Below, in pieces: positions 45,035-55,961 of a stretch of DNA of 64,000 nucleotides. Position numbers and translations under genes: made by a program. Position 1 is the first letter of the stretch. Every line of letters begins with the position of its first letter. Source of the DNA: Legionella nagasakiensis (lineage in GTDB: Bacteria; Pseudomonadota; Gammaproteobacteria; Legionellales; Legionellaceae); assembly GCF_900639915.1 (NCBI RefSeq), contig NZ_CAAAID010000005.1, forward strand, positions 62,001 to 126,000, read 5' to 3'. Under the pieces are notes generated by a model. That model ran no database searches and was not told where the DNA came from. It saw nothing but the letters and a program-made list of their open reading frames with translations.

Positions 45035-45916
45035 ATGACAATTAGTGCTGCATTGGTAATGAAGTTACGTGAACGTACTGGCGCAGGAATGATGGAATGT
45101 AAAAAATTCCTGGTCGCAACCAATGGGGATATTGAGCAAGCAATCATTGAAATGCGTAAAGCCGGGCAAGCCAAAGCGGATAAAAAAGCTGATCGAGTGG
45201 CTGCCGAAGGGGTGATTGTTATTGCACGTTCTGCCGACGGACAAAAGGCGGCAATGCTTGAGGTGAATAGTGAAACAGATTTTGTTGCACGCGATGATAA
45301 TTTCACACAATTTGCTAACCAGGTTGCCGAAACCGCATTGAGTACGCAAGTCTCAGATGTCAATGCCTTAGCTAAAGAAATGCTTGTTGGGCGTCAAAAT
45401 ACGATTGAAGAAGCAAGACAAGCATTGGTAGCAAAAATCGGCGAGAACATTAAATTACGTCGCCTTGAACAAATGCAGTGTGATGGGGTTATTGGCTGTT
45501 ATCTACATGGAACTCGTATTGGTGTGTTGGTTGCGTTGAAACATGGTGATGAATCTTTGGCTAAAGACATTGCAATGCACATTGCTGCCAGTCGTCCTTT
45601 GGTGGTAAGTCGTGATCAGGTTCCAGAAGATGCCATTGCAAATGAGCGTGAAATTTTCACCGCACAAGCACGTGAAAGTGGCAAACCACAAGAAATCATT
45701 GACAAAATGATTGAGGGACGTATTAGTAAGTTTATTGATGAAGTCAGTTTGCTTGGCCAGCCTTTTGTTAAAGATCCGAACAAAAAAGTGGGTCAGTTGC
45801 TTAAAGAAAAAAATGCTGAAGTTCTCTCATTTACCCGTTATGAGGTGGGTGAAGGCATTGAAAAGAAAGAAGATAACTTCGTTGCTGAAGTAATGGCTCA
45901 GGTTCGTGAACAATGA
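45035..45916 (+). CDS. tsf: Elongation factor Ts
   Basis: Nucleotide-exchange factor that recycles EF-Tu. [26 protein letters not shown] is the canonical N-terminus, [10 protein letters not shown] contacts EF-Tu, and the core and coiled-coil domains follow. 293 residues. The ATG at 45035 has GGAG 8 nt upstream; two earlier in-frame ATGs lie on or before that site. Its last 4 nt overlap pyrH (ATGA). Confidence 0.98.
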   Translation: MTISAALVMKLRERTGAGMMECKKFLVATNGDIEQAIIEMRKAGQAKADKKADRVAAEGVIVIARSADGQKAAMLEVNSETDFVARDDNFTQFANQVAETALSTQVSDVNALAKEMLVGRQNTIEEARQALVAKIGENIKLRRLEQMQCDGVIGCYLHGTRIGVLVALKHGDESLAKDIAMHIAASRPLVVSRDQVPEDAIANEREIFTAQARESGKPQEIIDKMIEGRISKFIDEVSLLGQPFVKDPNKKVGQLLKEKNAEVLSFTRYEVGEGIEKKEDNFVAEVMAQVREQ

Positions 45917-46656
45917 TAAATAACAATCAACCAACCCTGAAATACAAGCGTATTATTTTAAAATGCAGTGGTGAAGCATTAATGGGTAAGGCGCAATTTG
46001 GTATTGATCCATCCATTTTGGATAAGATAGCCAATGATGTTGCAGAACTTATTCAAATGGGTGTAGAAGTTGGTTTGGTGATTGGTGGTGGAAATTTATT
46101 CCGTGGTAAAGCGTTATCAGAAGCTGGTCTTGGCCGGGTAACGGGCGACCACATGGGGATGTTGGCCACAGTGATGAACGCGTTGGCTTTACGAGATTCT
46201 CTTGAGCGCATTGATTTACCGGCTAGAATTATGTCGGCAATCCCTATGCTAGGTGTTGTTGATCCTTATCATCGCCGCAAAGCAATGACTCATTTACGTA
46301 ATGGCCATGCCGTGATCTTTGCTGCAGGAACTGGAAATCCATTTTTTACAACGGATTCTGCCGCTTGTCTACGCGCGATTGAGGTTGGTGCAGATGTTGT
46401 ATTGAAAGCAACGAAAGTAGACGGAGTTTATTCAGCTGATCCAATTAAAAATCCTCAAGCGATTCGTTATGATTTTTTGACTTACAGGGACGTATTAAGT
46501 CAAGGATTGCAAGTTATGGATGCTACCGCTATTTGTTTATGTCAAGATCATGGCATGCCATTACAAGTCTTCAACATGTCAGAACCAAATGCTTTAAGTA
46601 AAATTGTTACCGGTGAGCGCATTGGAACCATAATAGGAGCAAATCATGATCAATAA
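45913..46656 (+). CDS. pyrH: UMP kinase PyrH
   Basis: Phosphorylates UMP to UDP. Amino-acid-kinase fold: [13 protein letters not shown] at the N-terminus, [10 protein letters not shown] (UMP binding), [34 protein letters not shown] and [13 protein letters not shown]. 247 residues. It overlaps tsf by 4 nt and frr by 11 nt, typical of this cluster. Confidence 0.98.
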   Translation: MINNNQPTLKYKRIILKCSGEALMGKAQFGIDPSILDKIANDVAELIQMGVEVGLVIGGGNLFRGKALSEAGLGRVTGDHMGMLATVMNALALRDSLERIDLPARIMSAIPMLGVVDPYHRRKAMTHLRNGHAVIFAAGTGNPFFTTDSAACLRAIEVGADVVLKATKVDGVYSADPIKNPQAIRYDFLTYRDVLSQGLQVMDATAICLCQDHGMPLQVFNMSEPNALSKIVTGERIGTIIGANHDQ

Positions 46657-47203
46657 GATCAAACAGGATGCGGAAAAACGAATGCAGAAAACCATTGAGT
46701 CATTACGACATGAAATGACTAAAATTAGAACTGGCCGGGCTAATGCCAGCTTGTTGGACCATGTTCAGGTTGAATATTACGGCAGTCTCACGCCGTTGAA
46801 TCAGGTTGCGAATGTGACTGCTAGTGATGCGCGAACTTTATTGGTTACACCCTGGGATAAATCCATGGTAGCGGCGGTTGAAAAAGCGATTTTAACTTCA
46901 GATTTGGGTTTAAATCCCGCGACGGCTGGGGCTGCAATTCGGGTACCTATGCCTCCTTTGACCGAAGAACGACGCAAAGAAATGATTCGTGTGGTTCGAG
47001 GCGAAGCGGAGCAGGGGCGAGTTTCTATTCGTAATATTCGACGAGATGCAAATAATCAACTTAAAGAGTTGGTTAAAGAAAAAGAAATTTCTGAAGATGA
47101 TGAGCGTCGTGGGAATGAGGTAATCCAAAAATTGACGGATAAATACATTGCCGATGTAGACGTGATTTTAGCAGAAAAAGAAAAAGATTTAATGGAAATA
47201 TAG
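46646..47203 (+). CDS. frr: Ribosome recycling factor
   Basis: Splits post-termination ribosomes with EF-G. 185 residues: the three-helix stem ([36 protein letters not shown], and the C-terminal [37 protein letters not shown]) and the small beta domain [18 protein letters not shown]. It starts 11 nt inside pyrH. dxr/uppS genes, which often follow, are absent; a gene on the opposite strand comes next. Confidence 0.98.
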   Translation: MINKIKQDAEKRMQKTIESLRHEMTKIRTGRANASLLDHVQVEYYGSLTPLNQVANVTASDARTLLVTPWDKSMVAAVEKAILTSDLGLNPATAGAAIRVPMPPLTEERRKEMIRVVRGEAEQGRVSIRNIRRDANNQLKELVKEKEISEDDERRGNEVIQKLTDKYIADVDVILAEKEKDLMEI

Positions 47204-47232
47204 AACGTGTTGCCACGGAATTAAGGAAGCTT

Positions 47233-47982
47233 TTAAATGTCGGCAACATATCCCCAATTTGAATCCCATGATAATTGTTTTAATCGTTGGCTGCTTTTTA
47301 GCAGATCTATCAGTGGAAGAATAGTATTTGCACAAGATGCGAGGATCACCATATTTGCTGTTCCTTTTACCGGTAGGGATAGGACTGATTGATTGAAATG
47401 CGTGCGAATATGTTGAAATATCGGCCATTGTTCACGTAGGTTTGCTAAATTAACGGCAAGTGTGCCGTGGGGAAGTAAGAGTCTTCGACAGTGGGCAAAA
47501 AAATGACTGTGATTGCAATGTTGGGGAAAAGAATGAGCATCAAACAGATCAACCATTAAATGATTGTAGATTTTTTGGTTTTGCTGCATAAATATATTTG
47601 CATCCCGCCGAATAACGTTTAAGTTAGCTAATCGATCCATCATAAAGTATGTTTTGGCAAGCCTAATAACTTCAGGGTTATGCTCTACCACATCAAGATG
47701 ATAATCAATAAGGCAAGAGGACAAAGCATGAGCAACGCCTCCACCTCCTAATCCTAATAAACAGCAATTGGCTGGTTGGGCACGCACACTGATGGTCAAT
47801 GGTTTAATATAATCAAGTGCAGGTCTTTCGGGATGACGACGATTGATTAAAGTTTGTACTGCATTACTGTCCAAAGTTAGCCAACGATATAATGGATTTT
47901 GATAAACGTTAATTCCATTCGGAGAATGATAAATGCATCGTCCGCCCAGTGTTTTCCACCTCATCTTGTTCATGATGACCAT
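47233..47982 (-). CDS. Spermidine-synthase-like methyltransferase-fold protein
   Basis: Rossmann-fold protein of the SpeE/PMT group, about 249 residues. The nucleotide loop is LLGLGGGGVAHAL, followed by VVEHNPEVIRLAKTYF and the HLMVDLFDAH segment that in SpeE carries the catalytic Asp. The N-terminal beta domain of true spermidine synthases is short or missing, so the substrate is uncertain. ATGs at 47982 and 47973 are both possible; neither has a clear ribosome-binding site. It lies 18 nt behind astB and is probably the last gene of the ast operon, hinting at a link to arginine/ornithine or polyamine metabolism. Confidence 0.72.
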   Translation of the reverse strand: MVIMNKMRWKTLGGRCIYHSPNGINVYQNPLYRWLTLDSNAVQTLINRRHPERPALDYIKPLTISVRAQPANCCLLGLGGGGVAHALSSCLIDYHLDVVEHNPEVIRLAKTYFMMDRLANLNVIRRDANIFMQQNQKIYNHLMVDLFDAHSFPQHCNHSHFFAHCRRLLLPHGTLAVNLANLREQWPIFQHIRTHFNQSVLSLPVKGTANMVILASCANTILPLIDLLKSSQRLKQLSWDSNWGYVADI

Positions 47983-48000
47983 ATTCAAGCAAGCAACGAA

Positions 48001-49380
48001 TTAAAAACAGCTTTTAACGGTGTTTTCCAGTTGAAACGGATAAATACTGCCCAAATTAAGTATAGCTGTTAATTCATCCAGTGCTGAAAAACACTCATCA
48101 ATTAATGTCGGGTCAGCCAGATCGTCGGCGTGTAATTGCGTGCGGTAATGCCGCTGTACCCAGCTTTCCAGATCATCGAGCAGTGTATCATTAACCAAAA
48201 CACCTTGATGCATGGCTGCTAATTCTTGTTCATTTAATGGAACACGTAGACGTAGACAAGCAGGTCCTCCTCCATTGCGCATGCTTTGTTTAAGATCGAG
48301 ATAATGGACTTCAATAAGAGGGTTAGTGTCGTCAGCGAGCATTTCATCAATGAATGATTTGATTTGTTGATGATGTTGACATTCAATCGGTGTTATCAGT
48401 ACCATTTTTTTCTTGCCATGCTCATCAGGTAAGGTAATCAATTGCGAGTTAAACAAATAGGTGTTTACCGCGTCTGCAATTGAAATCCGATTAGTGCGGA
48501 CTTCAATAATATGCAAAGGAAAATTGGCAAGCTGTTGCAGCGCTGCTAAAACATCCGCTTGATGTAAAAAAGCTTCTTCATGAAGGAAGAAGAGCGATTC
48601 ATTGGCCACACCAATCACATCATTGTGAAATACGCCTTGATCAATCACTTCAGGATTCTGGCAAACAAATAAGGTTTGTTGCAGGTTAAGCTGATGCTTA
48701 CGTGCGACGGCTTGTGATGCTTCCAATGTTTGTCTCGCTGGAAAACGACGTGGACAAGGACAGGAGTTATTTGCTGGCAAGGCTCGCTTGCCATATACAA
48801 ATAGATTAATGGCGGGGGTATTGTGAGAGGCGCATAAACGGTTATGATTGGCTGCTCCTTCGTCGCCAGTCACTAAGGTTTTAGGCAAAGGCTCATGATG
48901 GTGAAAAAATTGTTCATTAGCAAATATCTTTTTTAGCAGTTGGTGAGAATAGTCGGCTTCCTGATATCGATGCAGATTTCCTACTAAGTTGGCTGCGGTA
49001 AAGTGCACACGATGATCTCGGGTATCTAGGCTTGCAGAGATGGTTGCTGCATTAGCGGTCCACATGCTTGATGCCGAATAACAGGCACTGAGTAAATTGG
49101 GGTCGGTTTTTTTCGCTTGGCTTATTTGCTCAGCTGGCGAACCATAAAACCCCAATTGATGGAGTAAATGAAGATTAGGTCGTTGATGGGGTGGTAGCAG
49201 AGCCTGCTTTACTCCCAAGTGATGCAATAAGCGCATTTTTGCAAGTCCCTGACAGGCTGCAGAATTGGGATTGGCAACGGTAAAGGCATTAAACGTTGAT
49301 GCAATATTTCCTAGCGAAAGTCCGGCATAATGGTGGGTGGGACCAACAAGCCCATCCATATTTAATTCATATACTTTCAT
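48001..49380 (-). CDS. astB: N-succinylarginine dihydrolase AstB
   Basis: Second step of arginine succinyltransferase degradation: N-succinylarginine to N-succinylornithine, ammonia and CO2. [23 protein letters not shown] at the N-terminus, [26 protein letters not shown] and [15 protein letters not shown] are family hallmarks. The ATG with AGGAG 6 nt upstream gives 459 residues (E. coli 447); the frame extends six codons upstream. It follows astD by 45 nt. Confidence 0.96.
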   Translation of the reverse strand: MKVYELNMDGLVGPTHHYAGLSLGNIASTFNAFTVANPNSAACQGLAKMRLLHHLGVKQALLPPHQRPNLHLLHQLGFYGSPAEQISQAKKTDPNLLSACYSASSMWTANAATISASLDTRDHRVHFTAANLVGNLHRYQEADYSHQLLKKIFANEQFFHHHEPLPKTLVTGDEGAANHNRLCASHNTPAINLFVYGKRALPANNSCPCPRRFPARQTLEASQAVARKHQLNLQQTLFVCQNPEVIDQGVFHNDVIGVANESLFFLHEEAFLHQADVLAALQQLANFPLHIIEVRTNRISIADAVNTYLFNSQLITLPDEHGKKKMVLITPIECQHHQQIKSFIDEMLADDTNPLIEVHYLDLKQSMRNGGGPACLRLRVPLNEQELAAMHQGVLVNDTLLDDLESWVQRHYRTQLHADDLADPTLIDECFSALDELTAILNLGSIYPFQLENTVKSCF

Positions 49381-49425
49381 GGGGCTCTCCTGTAGCACCT
49401 GTCTCTTTTATACATCTTTTACACT

Positions 49426-50913
49426 CTAATATAATTCAATGCCAGGTAATAATTTGGGGGGAGTCGATAATTGTGGCTGTTCCAGACTCGCAATAGGATA
49501 GGCACAGTAATCGGCGGCATAGTAAGCGCTAGGGCGGTGGTTGCCGCTATGGCCGATGCCGCCAAACGGCATATTACTTGCTGCGCCAGTCGTTGGTCGA
49601 TTCCAGTTGATTATTCCGGCACGAACGGTTTGATAAAATTGTTCGTAGTGTTGGTCGTTATCCGTCATAATACCTGCTGCCAAGCCATATTGGGTTTGAT
49701 TGGCAAGGACGAGAGCTTGTTCAAAATTATGATAACGGTAGATTTGCACCAAGGGTGCAAAAATTTCTTCATCAGAAGGATTTTCAACACCACTCATATC
49801 TATAATGCCTGGGGAAAGCAAGCCAGTATTATCTGCGAGCAAGGACATGGCAAGCAATGAATTACCTCCTTGTGTTCGCAATTGCTCTTGAGCTTTAAGG
49901 TGCATCAAAGCATGAGAATGGCGGATCACAGGGCCGATAAATGGTTCAGGCACATCCTTAAACGTTCCTACACGAATTTTTTTACATAATCGAATGAAGC
50001 ATTCAAGAAATTCATCACCAAATTTAGTGTCCGGAATTATGACTCTCCTGGCGCAAGTACAACGCTGGCCTGCGGTTATCAAGGTAGATAGTAAAGTATG
50101 ATACAAAGCGGCTTGCAGGTCTTTTACGGCATCGATCACTAAAGGATTATTTCCACCCATTTCCAAGGCAAGAATAATGCCTGGACGGTCACTAAACTGC
50201 TGATGGATGGCTAAACCAGTTTTGTAGCTGCCAGTAAAATACACACCTTGAATATTTTTCTGCAACAATGTCTTAGCACAAGAGGCATCACCCTGAATGC
50301 AATTAAGAACACCAGGTGGTAAACCGCTATCATGCCAGCATTGAATGATTAACTCTGCGACGGCAGGCGTTAATTCGCTGGGCTTATAAACAACCGTATT
50401 TCCGGCTAATAAAGCGGGTACAATATGGCCATTGCTTAAATGCGCAGGGAAATTAAAGGGTCCTAGGACAGCAACAACACCATGCGGCTTATAACGCAGA
50501 TGGCCAATAGCGTCTGGGGTATTTATTTTTTTCTCATAGGTGCGCTCTTGATAAGCTTGAACAGACAGCCCAATCTTACCAATCACCGCATTGACTTCAG
50601 TTTCCGCTTCCCATAATGGTTTTCCTGTTTCAAGTGCTATTAAATAGGTCAGCTCTTGGCGCCGCATTTCAACTTGTTTGGCAAAATTTTGTAAATAATT
50701 TGTACGAGTGGCGAAATCAAATCTGCTCCAGAGTTTTAAGGCATGTTGTGCTGCAGCAACTGCTGCAGCGATTTCTTCCGTTGTAGCGTTTCTACCTTCC
50801 CATACGCAAGTGCCTTCGGCCGGATTGATCGACATGAATGCATCACCGGAGCCGCTTATCCAATGCCCATCGTAATAATGACAAGAATTATTTTTTTTTG
50901 AATCATTGTCCAT
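49426..50913 (-). CDS. astD: N-succinylglutamate 5-semialdehyde dehydrogenase AstD
   Basis: NAD-dependent oxidation of succinylglutamate semialdehyde to succinylglutamate. Aldehyde dehydrogenase fold: [20 protein letters not shown], the general-base Glu in [13 protein letters not shown] and nucleophile Cys in [13 protein letters not shown]. The chosen ATG gives 495 residues and lies 10 nt after the astA stop; an ATG 20 codons upstream would overlap astA by 50 nt. Ribosome-binding site not obvious. Confidence 0.94.
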   Translation of the reverse strand: MDNDSKKNNSCHYYDGHWISGSGDAFMSINPAEGTCVWEGRNATTEEIAAAVAAAQHALKLWSRFDFATRTNYLQNFAKQVEMRRQELTYLIALETGKPLWEAETEVNAVIGKIGLSVQAYQERTYEKKINTPDAIGHLRYKPHGVVAVLGPFNFPAHLSNGHIVPALLAGNTVVYKPSELTPAVAELIIQCWHDSGLPPGVLNCIQGDASCAKTLLQKNIQGVYFTGSYKTGLAIHQQFSDRPGIILALEMGGNNPLVIDAVKDLQAALYHTLLSTLITAGQRCTCARRVIIPDTKFGDEFLECFIRLCKKIRVGTFKDVPEPFIGPVIRHSHALMHLKAQEQLRTQGGNSLLAMSLLADNTGLLSPGIIDMSGVENPSDEEIFAPLVQIYRYHNFEQALVLANQTQYGLAAGIMTDNDQHYEQFYQTVRAGIINWNRPTTGAASNMPFGGIGHSGNHRPSAYYAADYCAYPIASLEQPQLSTPPKLLPGIELY

Positions 50914-50923
50914 AGTGTTTGTT

Positions 50924-51967
50924 TTAAAACCTCGCTTGATCGAGTTGGAGGGGAACAATCCGTATGCAATCATTTCTCTCTACCTGCAGTAGTTCAGCAG
51001 TTTCTTTACTGACAATGCAGGAATTCTGGTGTTGATTAACAATCACCTGGCTAATTGTTGCACGAAAATCGAGTCGGGTATTGGCTAAAATAAATCGTTT
51101 GCTGCTGACTTCATCAATAATATTTTTAACGGTCATGACCTGACTTGCAGCAACGCTATGAATTTTTTCTCGAGGCGCTTCAAGCGTTGGACCAGCATCA
51201 AAGATGTCCACATAATTATTATAACGAAACCCTTCATGCATTAGGATATTCATTGCGGGAACGGTTGATTGATGTGGCTTGCCAATGACTGCCTGGGCTG
51301 CAGGATCGATTAATTTTACATAGACTGGATTTCTTGGCATGAGATCAGCAATGAATTGTTTGTTGGTTGATATAGTCAGTCTATCTGCTTCTGCAAAAGA
51401 CATATGAAAAAAATGACGACCTACTGCATCCCAGAAAGGAGAATGCCCTGCTTCGTCTGAAATACCACGCATTTCAGCAATGACTGTGGAAGTAAAACGA
51501 AAAGGGTAGTGGGCCATAAATAAAAAACGGGCGCGTGAAAGTAATAAACCATTGCTGCTGTGGCGGTAATCAGGATCTAGAAAAAGTGTGCAAGTTTCAC
51601 TGCATCCTTGGTTATCATTAACCAGACTTAATACTTCATAGTCCGTACGAATATCCAGAGAATGGCATACGCGAGTACGTTTTGATAATTTGTAAGAGTA
51701 AAAAGGATTGTCGTGGCCAGTAAACGCTTCAAGGGCTGATGTTCCTACGACTTGATGGGTTGACGGGTCTTCCAGCACAAATAAATAGTATTCATTATCA
51801 GGATGACTGACTGCCCTGGAGAAAGAAGTCGTTGACCATTCCAGTCGTTTACTTAATAAGCCCATATCATTTGGTAATGTGGTTAATCCAATGCCACTAT
51901 GTTTAGCCAAATGATAAATGGCCGGTAAATCAGTATTTTTTGCGCTGCGAAATAACATCATTGTCAT
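50924..51967 (-). CDS. astA: Arginine N-succinyltransferase AstA
   Basis: First step of the pathway: transfers succinyl from succinyl-CoA to arginine. [30 protein letters not shown] is the conserved N-terminus, and [30 protein letters not shown] and [14 protein letters not shown] segments are typical. About 347 residues, as in E. coli (344). Several ATGs cluster at the start; AAGG 4 nt before 51967 favours the first or the next. It follows the M20 peptidase gene by 10 nt. Confidence 0.94.
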   Translation of the reverse strand: MTMMLFRSAKNTDLPAIYHLAKHSGIGLTTLPNDMGLLSKRLEWSTTSFSRAVSHPDNEYYLFVLEDPSTHQVVGTSALEAFTGHDNPFYSYKLSKRTRVCHSLDIRTDYEVLSLVNDNQGCSETCTLFLDPDYRHSSNGLLLSRARFLFMAHYPFRFTSTVIAEMRGISDEAGHSPFWDAVGRHFFHMSFAEADRLTISTNKQFIADLMPRNPVYVKLIDPAAQAVIGKPHQSTVPAMNILMHEGFRYNNYVDIFDAGPTLEAPREKIHSVAASQVMTVKNIIDEVSSKRFILANTRLDFRATISQVIVNQHQNSCIVSKETAELLQVERNDCIRIVPLQLDQARF

Positions 51968-51977
51968 CACGCCTTAT

Positions 51978-53213
51978 TTAAATGTTTTGTTTTCCTGTCA
52001 GTTCTTCAAGTCCACCCTGTGCCAGGTCAACAAGTAATAAAGCACTTAATGTAGCGCGCTCCACAAGACTGTCAAGCAATATGTATTCGTTAGTGCTATG
52101 GATATGTCCGCCCCGCACCCCTAAGGTATCAATAACAGGCAAGCCATGACGTGCGAGATTGTTGCCATCACAGCAACCACCACTGTCCTGCCAGTCAATA
52201 ACTAAGTTGAGTTCTTTGCCAACATGCTGAATTCGTTTAAACAAGCGTTCAGTTGCAGAAGTGACCCGTTTAACGGGTCTGCCGAAATGGCCATGGATTG
52301 TTAGTGAATAATCGTCCTGCTGTAATTTATTAATAATTTGATCCAGTTGATCACGAATCCATTGTTCGTCTTCTGGCTGACTAATGCGTATATCCAGTTT
52401 GGCAACGGCTTTATCCGGAACTACATTTAACGCTTCTCCTCCAGCAATTTTACCAATGTTAATGGTTACACCTTCTTTTTTGCCATTCAAGGCATGGATG
52501 GCAGTAATTGCATCAGCCAGATAACAAATAGCGTTTCGTCCTTCGTGAAATGCTCGACCTGCATGGGCAGCTTTGCCAGTGGCGATGAGCGTTAATTTAC
52601 CACTGCCTTTGCGGTTTTTTGCCAATAGGCCATCTGCGGTCATAGCAGGTTCATAGACGAGCGCTGCTTGATAATTTGGCGCCATTTCATCAAGTAGAAT
52701 GCTAGAGGCTGCTGAACCAGTTTCTTCATCAGCATTAATAATAACATCCCAGCCCAATTTATCTGCAAATGGTGTTTTTTCGAAGGCACCCAAAGCATGT
52801 AACATAACAACGAGCCCACCTTTCATATCGGCTACTCCAGGGCCATTCAAATGGTTTTCATTGATATAGGTTAACGCTTGAAAAGAATGCTGTGCGTTAT
52901 ACACTGTATCCATATGGCCGCTTAAAAGGATGCGTCGTTTCAGGTCAGGCCGTTTTTGTATGTAAAGAGCATTGCCAAAAACGCTTGTGGTTGTTTCACC
53001 AGCCATGTTAATGGTGGTCATGGGAGGCATGCGTCGTGATTGGATTTCATCTGCTATAGGAATATACGCAGAATGCAACGCTTGATGCATTGTTTTTAAT
53101 CCTGCAAGATTATCAGTGCCTGAGTTAATTTCACAAAATTGATGTAATTGTGCGACCATCATTTGCTGACTGGCCTGCAATGAGTGAATGAGTTCAGGTA
53201 ATGAGTTGAGCAT
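51978..53213 (-). CDS. M20 family metallohydrolase in the ast operon
   Basis: Zinc exopeptidase/deacylase of family M20, carboxypeptidase-G2-like, 411 residues. Metal residues: LLSGHMDTVY (His, Asp), NGPGVADMKGG (bridging Asp), NADEETGS (catalytic Glu and ligand Glu), and a late His in GGHIHSTNEYI. The dimerisation domain is about 195-310. It heads the operon M20-astA-astD-astB. The normal last enzyme, succinylglutamate desuccinylase AstE, is not here, and an M20 deacylase could cleave the same succinyl-glutamate amide. That substitution is inference; it could also be a peptidase that supplies arginine. Confidence 0.85.
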   Translation of the reverse strand: MLNSLPELIHSLQASQQMMVAQLHQFCEINSGTDNLAGLKTMHQALHSAYIPIADEIQSRRMPPMTTINMAGETTTSVFGNALYIQKRPDLKRRILLSGHMDTVYNAQHSFQALTYINENHLNGPGVADMKGGLVVMLHALGAFEKTPFADKLGWDVIINADEETGSAASSILLDEMAPNYQAALVYEPAMTADGLLAKNRKGSGKLTLIATGKAAHAGRAFHEGRNAICYLADAITAIHALNGKKEGVTINIGKIAGGEALNVVPDKAVAKLDIRISQPEDEQWIRDQLDQIINKLQQDDYSLTIHGHFGRPVKRVTSATERLFKRIQHVGKELNLVIDWQDSGGCCDGNNLARHGLPVIDTLGVRGGHIHSTNEYILLDSLVERATLSALLLVDLAQGGLEELTGKQNI

Positions 53214-53320
53214 CTTGATAACTCGCTTGCGAAGAATAAGACCTTATCTCAAATTATATGCCTTCGCAAGTCAGAAGGAAGCGATCAGGGAAAAATCATG
53301 GACTAAGCAGGAAGAGGCGT

Positions 53321-53689
53321 TTAAGAGAAGATTATCCCTAAGACCACGGCGCGTTGTTCACTTAATAACACATTGAACGTGCGACAAGCGGCTCCTATTG
53401 ACATGCATTCCAAGCCAATTCGTCGTTTTGATAAGTATTGGTGGACGGATATAGAAGCCTGCAGACCTACCTTATTATGGCCAATAATAATAACCTCGGG
53501 ATTAAGTTCAAGCATAGGTGCTAGAAGCGTTTCATTTAATTCCTGCACTGAATGGATCTGCCACTGCGCAATAAGCGTTTTACGGCTTATGATCACGCTA
53601 CGCTCATACAGTGTATTGTTAATTTTAATTTCTGATTCGGAATACGATTGGATCGTATGCAGATCGACTTGTTCACGGGTGATGTGCAT
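53321..53689 (-). CDS. Mth938-like (DUF498) domain protein
   Basis: Small soluble protein (122 residues) of the Mth938/NDUFAF3-like family, whose molecular role in bacteria is unclear; eukaryotic relatives help assemble respiratory complex I. The signs are SESEIKINNTLYERSVIISRKTLIAQW, ELNPEVIIIGHN and a C-terminal IGLECMSIGAACRTFNVLLSEQRAVVLGII. It sits behind the ast operon on the same strand but 107 nt upstream of its first gene. The ribosome-binding site is weak. Confidence 0.8.
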   Translation of the reverse strand: MHITREQVDLHTIQSYSESEIKINNTLYERSVIISRKTLIAQWQIHSVQELNETLLAPMLELNPEVIIIGHNKVGLQASISVHQYLSKRRIGLECMSIGAACRTFNVLLSEQRAVVLGIIFS

Positions 53690-53714
53690 GGTTTTTCATG
53701 GCTCAATAATTTAT

Positions 53715-53809
53715 ACTGCAATCTAAGAGCTTGTTCATTAGTTCGCTAAAAATAGAGCAATGGATGTTATTGGCGAGCATTGCAGTACAGTCAATGAATT
53801 AACAAGCTC
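53715..53809. repeat. interleaved inverted repeats in divergent gap
   Basis: ACTGCAAT (53715-53722) pairs with ATTGCAGT (53779-53786), and GAGCTTGTTCATT (53727-53739) pairs with AATTAACAAGCTC (53797-53809) with one mismatch. The arms alternate, so they cannot all nest and would form a pseudoknot if transcribed. It fills much of the 246-nt gap between the DUF498 gene and alaC. Confidence 0.55.
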
Positions 53810-53935
53810 CAAATCATACGGTGTATGTTAACATTGTCAGGATAATTGCAAAAGCGTTGATTGTATTTGATGCCAGATAAACTGTAGGTTCTGTGTGTAG
53901 AGCTTGGGGCATTTGTTAAAACAGAGGTTATAATC

Positions 53936-55129
53936 ATGAGTCAATTTCCACGAATTAAGCGCCTTCCTCCTTATGTGTTCAATACACTGAATCAATTAAA
54001 AATGGAAGCACGGGCGCGTGGAGAAGACATTATTGATTTTGGCATGGGTAATCCTGACCAGCCTACTCCACCACATATTGTTGATAAGCTTATAGAAACG
54101 GTTAAACGTCCGGATACACATCGATATTCTATGTCTAAGGGGATTCCTCGTCTGCGACGTGCAATGGCGGCTTGGTATCAAAAAAATTATCAAGTCACAC
54201 TTAATAGTGAAACACAGATTTTAGCAACCATCGGTTCAAAAGAGGGATTGGCACATCTTGCCTTAGCCATTTCAGGACCTGGAGATACCATTCTTGTTCC
54301 GGATCCTGCTTATCCAATCCACACGTATGGGTTTGTGATTGCAGGAGCAAACATCAAACAAATTCCTTTAAAGGAAGAAACCCAGTTTTTGCAAGCAATT
54401 GAACAAGCAATTGAACAAAGTTGGCCTAAACCCAAAGCGTTGGTTTTAAATTTTCCAGCCAATCCAAGTACTCATTGTGTTGATTATCCATTTTTTGAGA
54501 AAGTGATTGCATTGGCCAAACAATATAAAATATGGGTGATCCATGATTTGGCCTATGCCGACATTGTGTTTGATGGCTATAAAGCGCCTTCTATTCTTCA
54601 GGTTCCAGGAGCGATTGATGTTGCTATTGAAACGTATTCACTGTCCAAATCATATAATATGCCAGGATGGCGAGTTGGATTTGCTTGCGGTAATGATGAA
54701 CTGGTTGGCGCATTGACGCGAATTAAATCTTATCTTGATTATGGAACGTTTACCCCTATTCAAGTGGCTGCCATTTCTGCGTTAGAAGGTCCTGATGATT
54801 GTGTCCATGAGATTCGCGCCATGTATGAAAAACGCCGCAATGTTTTATGTGATGGTTTGCAAGACATTGGCTGGATGGTTGAGCGGCCGAAGGCAACGAT
54901 GTTTGTATGGGCTCCTATTCCTGCTTTTTATCGCCATCTCGGTTCGGTGGAGTTCAGTAAATATTTGCTAAAAGAAGCACAAGTTGCAGTTTCTCCGGGT
55001 ATTGGTTTTGGCCAGCAAGGTGATGGTTTTGTTCGGTTTGGTCTAATAGAAAATACTCAACGCATCCGTCAAGCCATCCGGAATCTGAAATTAATGTTCA
55101 GACGAGACGGATTTATGCAGGCTGTATGA
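53936..55129 (+). CDS. alaC: AlaC-type PLP aminotransferase
   Basis: Class I/II aminotransferase; the closest well-known relative is E. coli AlaC, which makes alanine from glutamate and pyruvate. PLP lysine lies in [51 protein letters not shown] and [10 protein letters not shown] match the group. 397 residues. AGAGG 8 nt before the ATG. In Pseudomonas alaC precedes hom-thrC and recJ; here an ApgM-like gene and recJ follow directly. It could alternatively stand in for AstC, the missing succinylornithine aminotransferase, but the sequence class argues against that. Confidence 0.9.
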   Translation: MSQFPRIKRLPPYVFNTLNQLKMEARARGEDIIDFGMGNPDQPTPPHIVDKLIETVKRPDTHRYSMSKGIPRLRRAMAAWYQKNYQVTLNSETQILATIGSKEGLAHLALAISGPGDTILVPDPAYPIHTYGFVIAGANIKQIPLKEETQFLQAIEQAIEQSWPKPKALVLNFPANPSTHCVDYPFFEKVIALAKQYKIWVIHDLAYADIVFDGYKAPSILQVPGAIDVAIETYSLSKSYNMPGWRVGFACGNDELVGALTRIKSYLDYGTFTPIQVAAISALEGPDDCVHEIRAMYEKRRNVLCDGLQDIGWMVERPKATMFVWAPIPAFYRHLGSVEFSKYLLKEAQVAVSPGIGFGQQGDGFVRFGLIENTQRIRQAIRNLKLMFRRDGFMQAV

Positions 55130-55130
55130 T

Positions 55131-55961
55131 ATGGATGTTATTATTAATGCGCAACACACTGTGGTTCCTGAACCTAGCATACGTTTGACAGAACACGGCC
55201 ATTTTTATCATCATCTTTTGTCTTGCTTAAATTATTCTGATAAATACCCCCCGGTTGCGGATTTATTAGGGCGTTACTATGGGCTAGAAGGGCGCTGGCT
55301 TGTTGTTTCGCCTGTTCATTGGGAGGCGACACATAATGATGCCATGATGATTGCAACGTCTCATGAACTTCATTTATCTGAGGAAGAGTCTCGGCAGTGG
55401 TTTTCAGCGTTTGCTGAATTTTCAGCTGAAGAACGTATGCAAGCTTACTATTGTGATGCACACACTTGGCTGCTTCGCTATGATGATAAGCCTGAAATTA
55501 TAGCAAAGCCTGCACATAGCTTGCTGCATCAATCTTTATTGCCTCATTTGCAAGCGCTGGATGAAACGTTTTATTGGCAGCGATTTATTACTGAAAGCCA
55601 AATGTTTTTTAATACTCATCCTTTAAATGACAAACGTCCGGATTGCTCAATTAATGGGTTGTGGCTATGGGGCAGTGGTCGGTTAAATACGTCAGTTTGT
55701 ATTCCCGTGATTTGCGGCGATTCTTATTTGATTGAGATAGCAAACCATCTTTCGTCTGACGTCAGACTTTATCAACCCTCACAATCCCTTCCTAAAAATG
55801 CCATCTTACTTATTGATTGTCTTGATGCAAACGAATTGCATCATTTACAAGTGCAGCTATGTCACACTACCGTGCATTGGTATTGGAATAATGGTGTCTA
55901 TTGTACACGGCCAAAAAAATGGTTATCACGTTTATGGGGTTCGATTAGTTATGCAAATTAA
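55131..55961 (+). CDS. ApgM-related protein upstream of recJ
   Basis: A 276-residue protein resembling the 'cofactor-independent phosphoglycerate mutase-like' proteins that precede recJ in betaproteobacteria. The recognisable core is CSINGLWLWGSGRL (RxNSLWxWGxG pattern) and LPPV..LLGRYYGLEGRWLVVSPVHWEATHNDAMM. Catalytic residues of real mutases are not evident, so enzymatic activity is doubtful. It starts 1 nt after alaC and overlaps recJ by 11 nt, so it is translated with them. Role unknown. Confidence 0.65.
   Translation: MDVIINAQHTVVPEPSIRLTEHGHFYHHLLSCLNYSDKYPPVADLLGRYYGLEGRWLVVSPVHWEATHNDAMMIATSHELHLSEEESRQWFSAFAEFSAEERMQAYYCDAHTWLLRYDDKPEIIAKPAHSLLHQSLLPHLQALDETFYWQRFITESQMFFNTHPLNDKRPDCSINGLWLWGSGRLNTSVCIPVICGDSYLIEIANHLSSDVRLYQPSQSLPKNAILLIDCLDANELHHLQVQLCHTTVHWYWNNGVYCTRPKKWLSRLWGSISYAN

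Noticed and set aside
55174..55461. Minus-strand open frame opposite the ApgM-like gene
   Set aside because: Shadow frame; the plus-strand gene is coupled to alaC and recJ and has family motifs.
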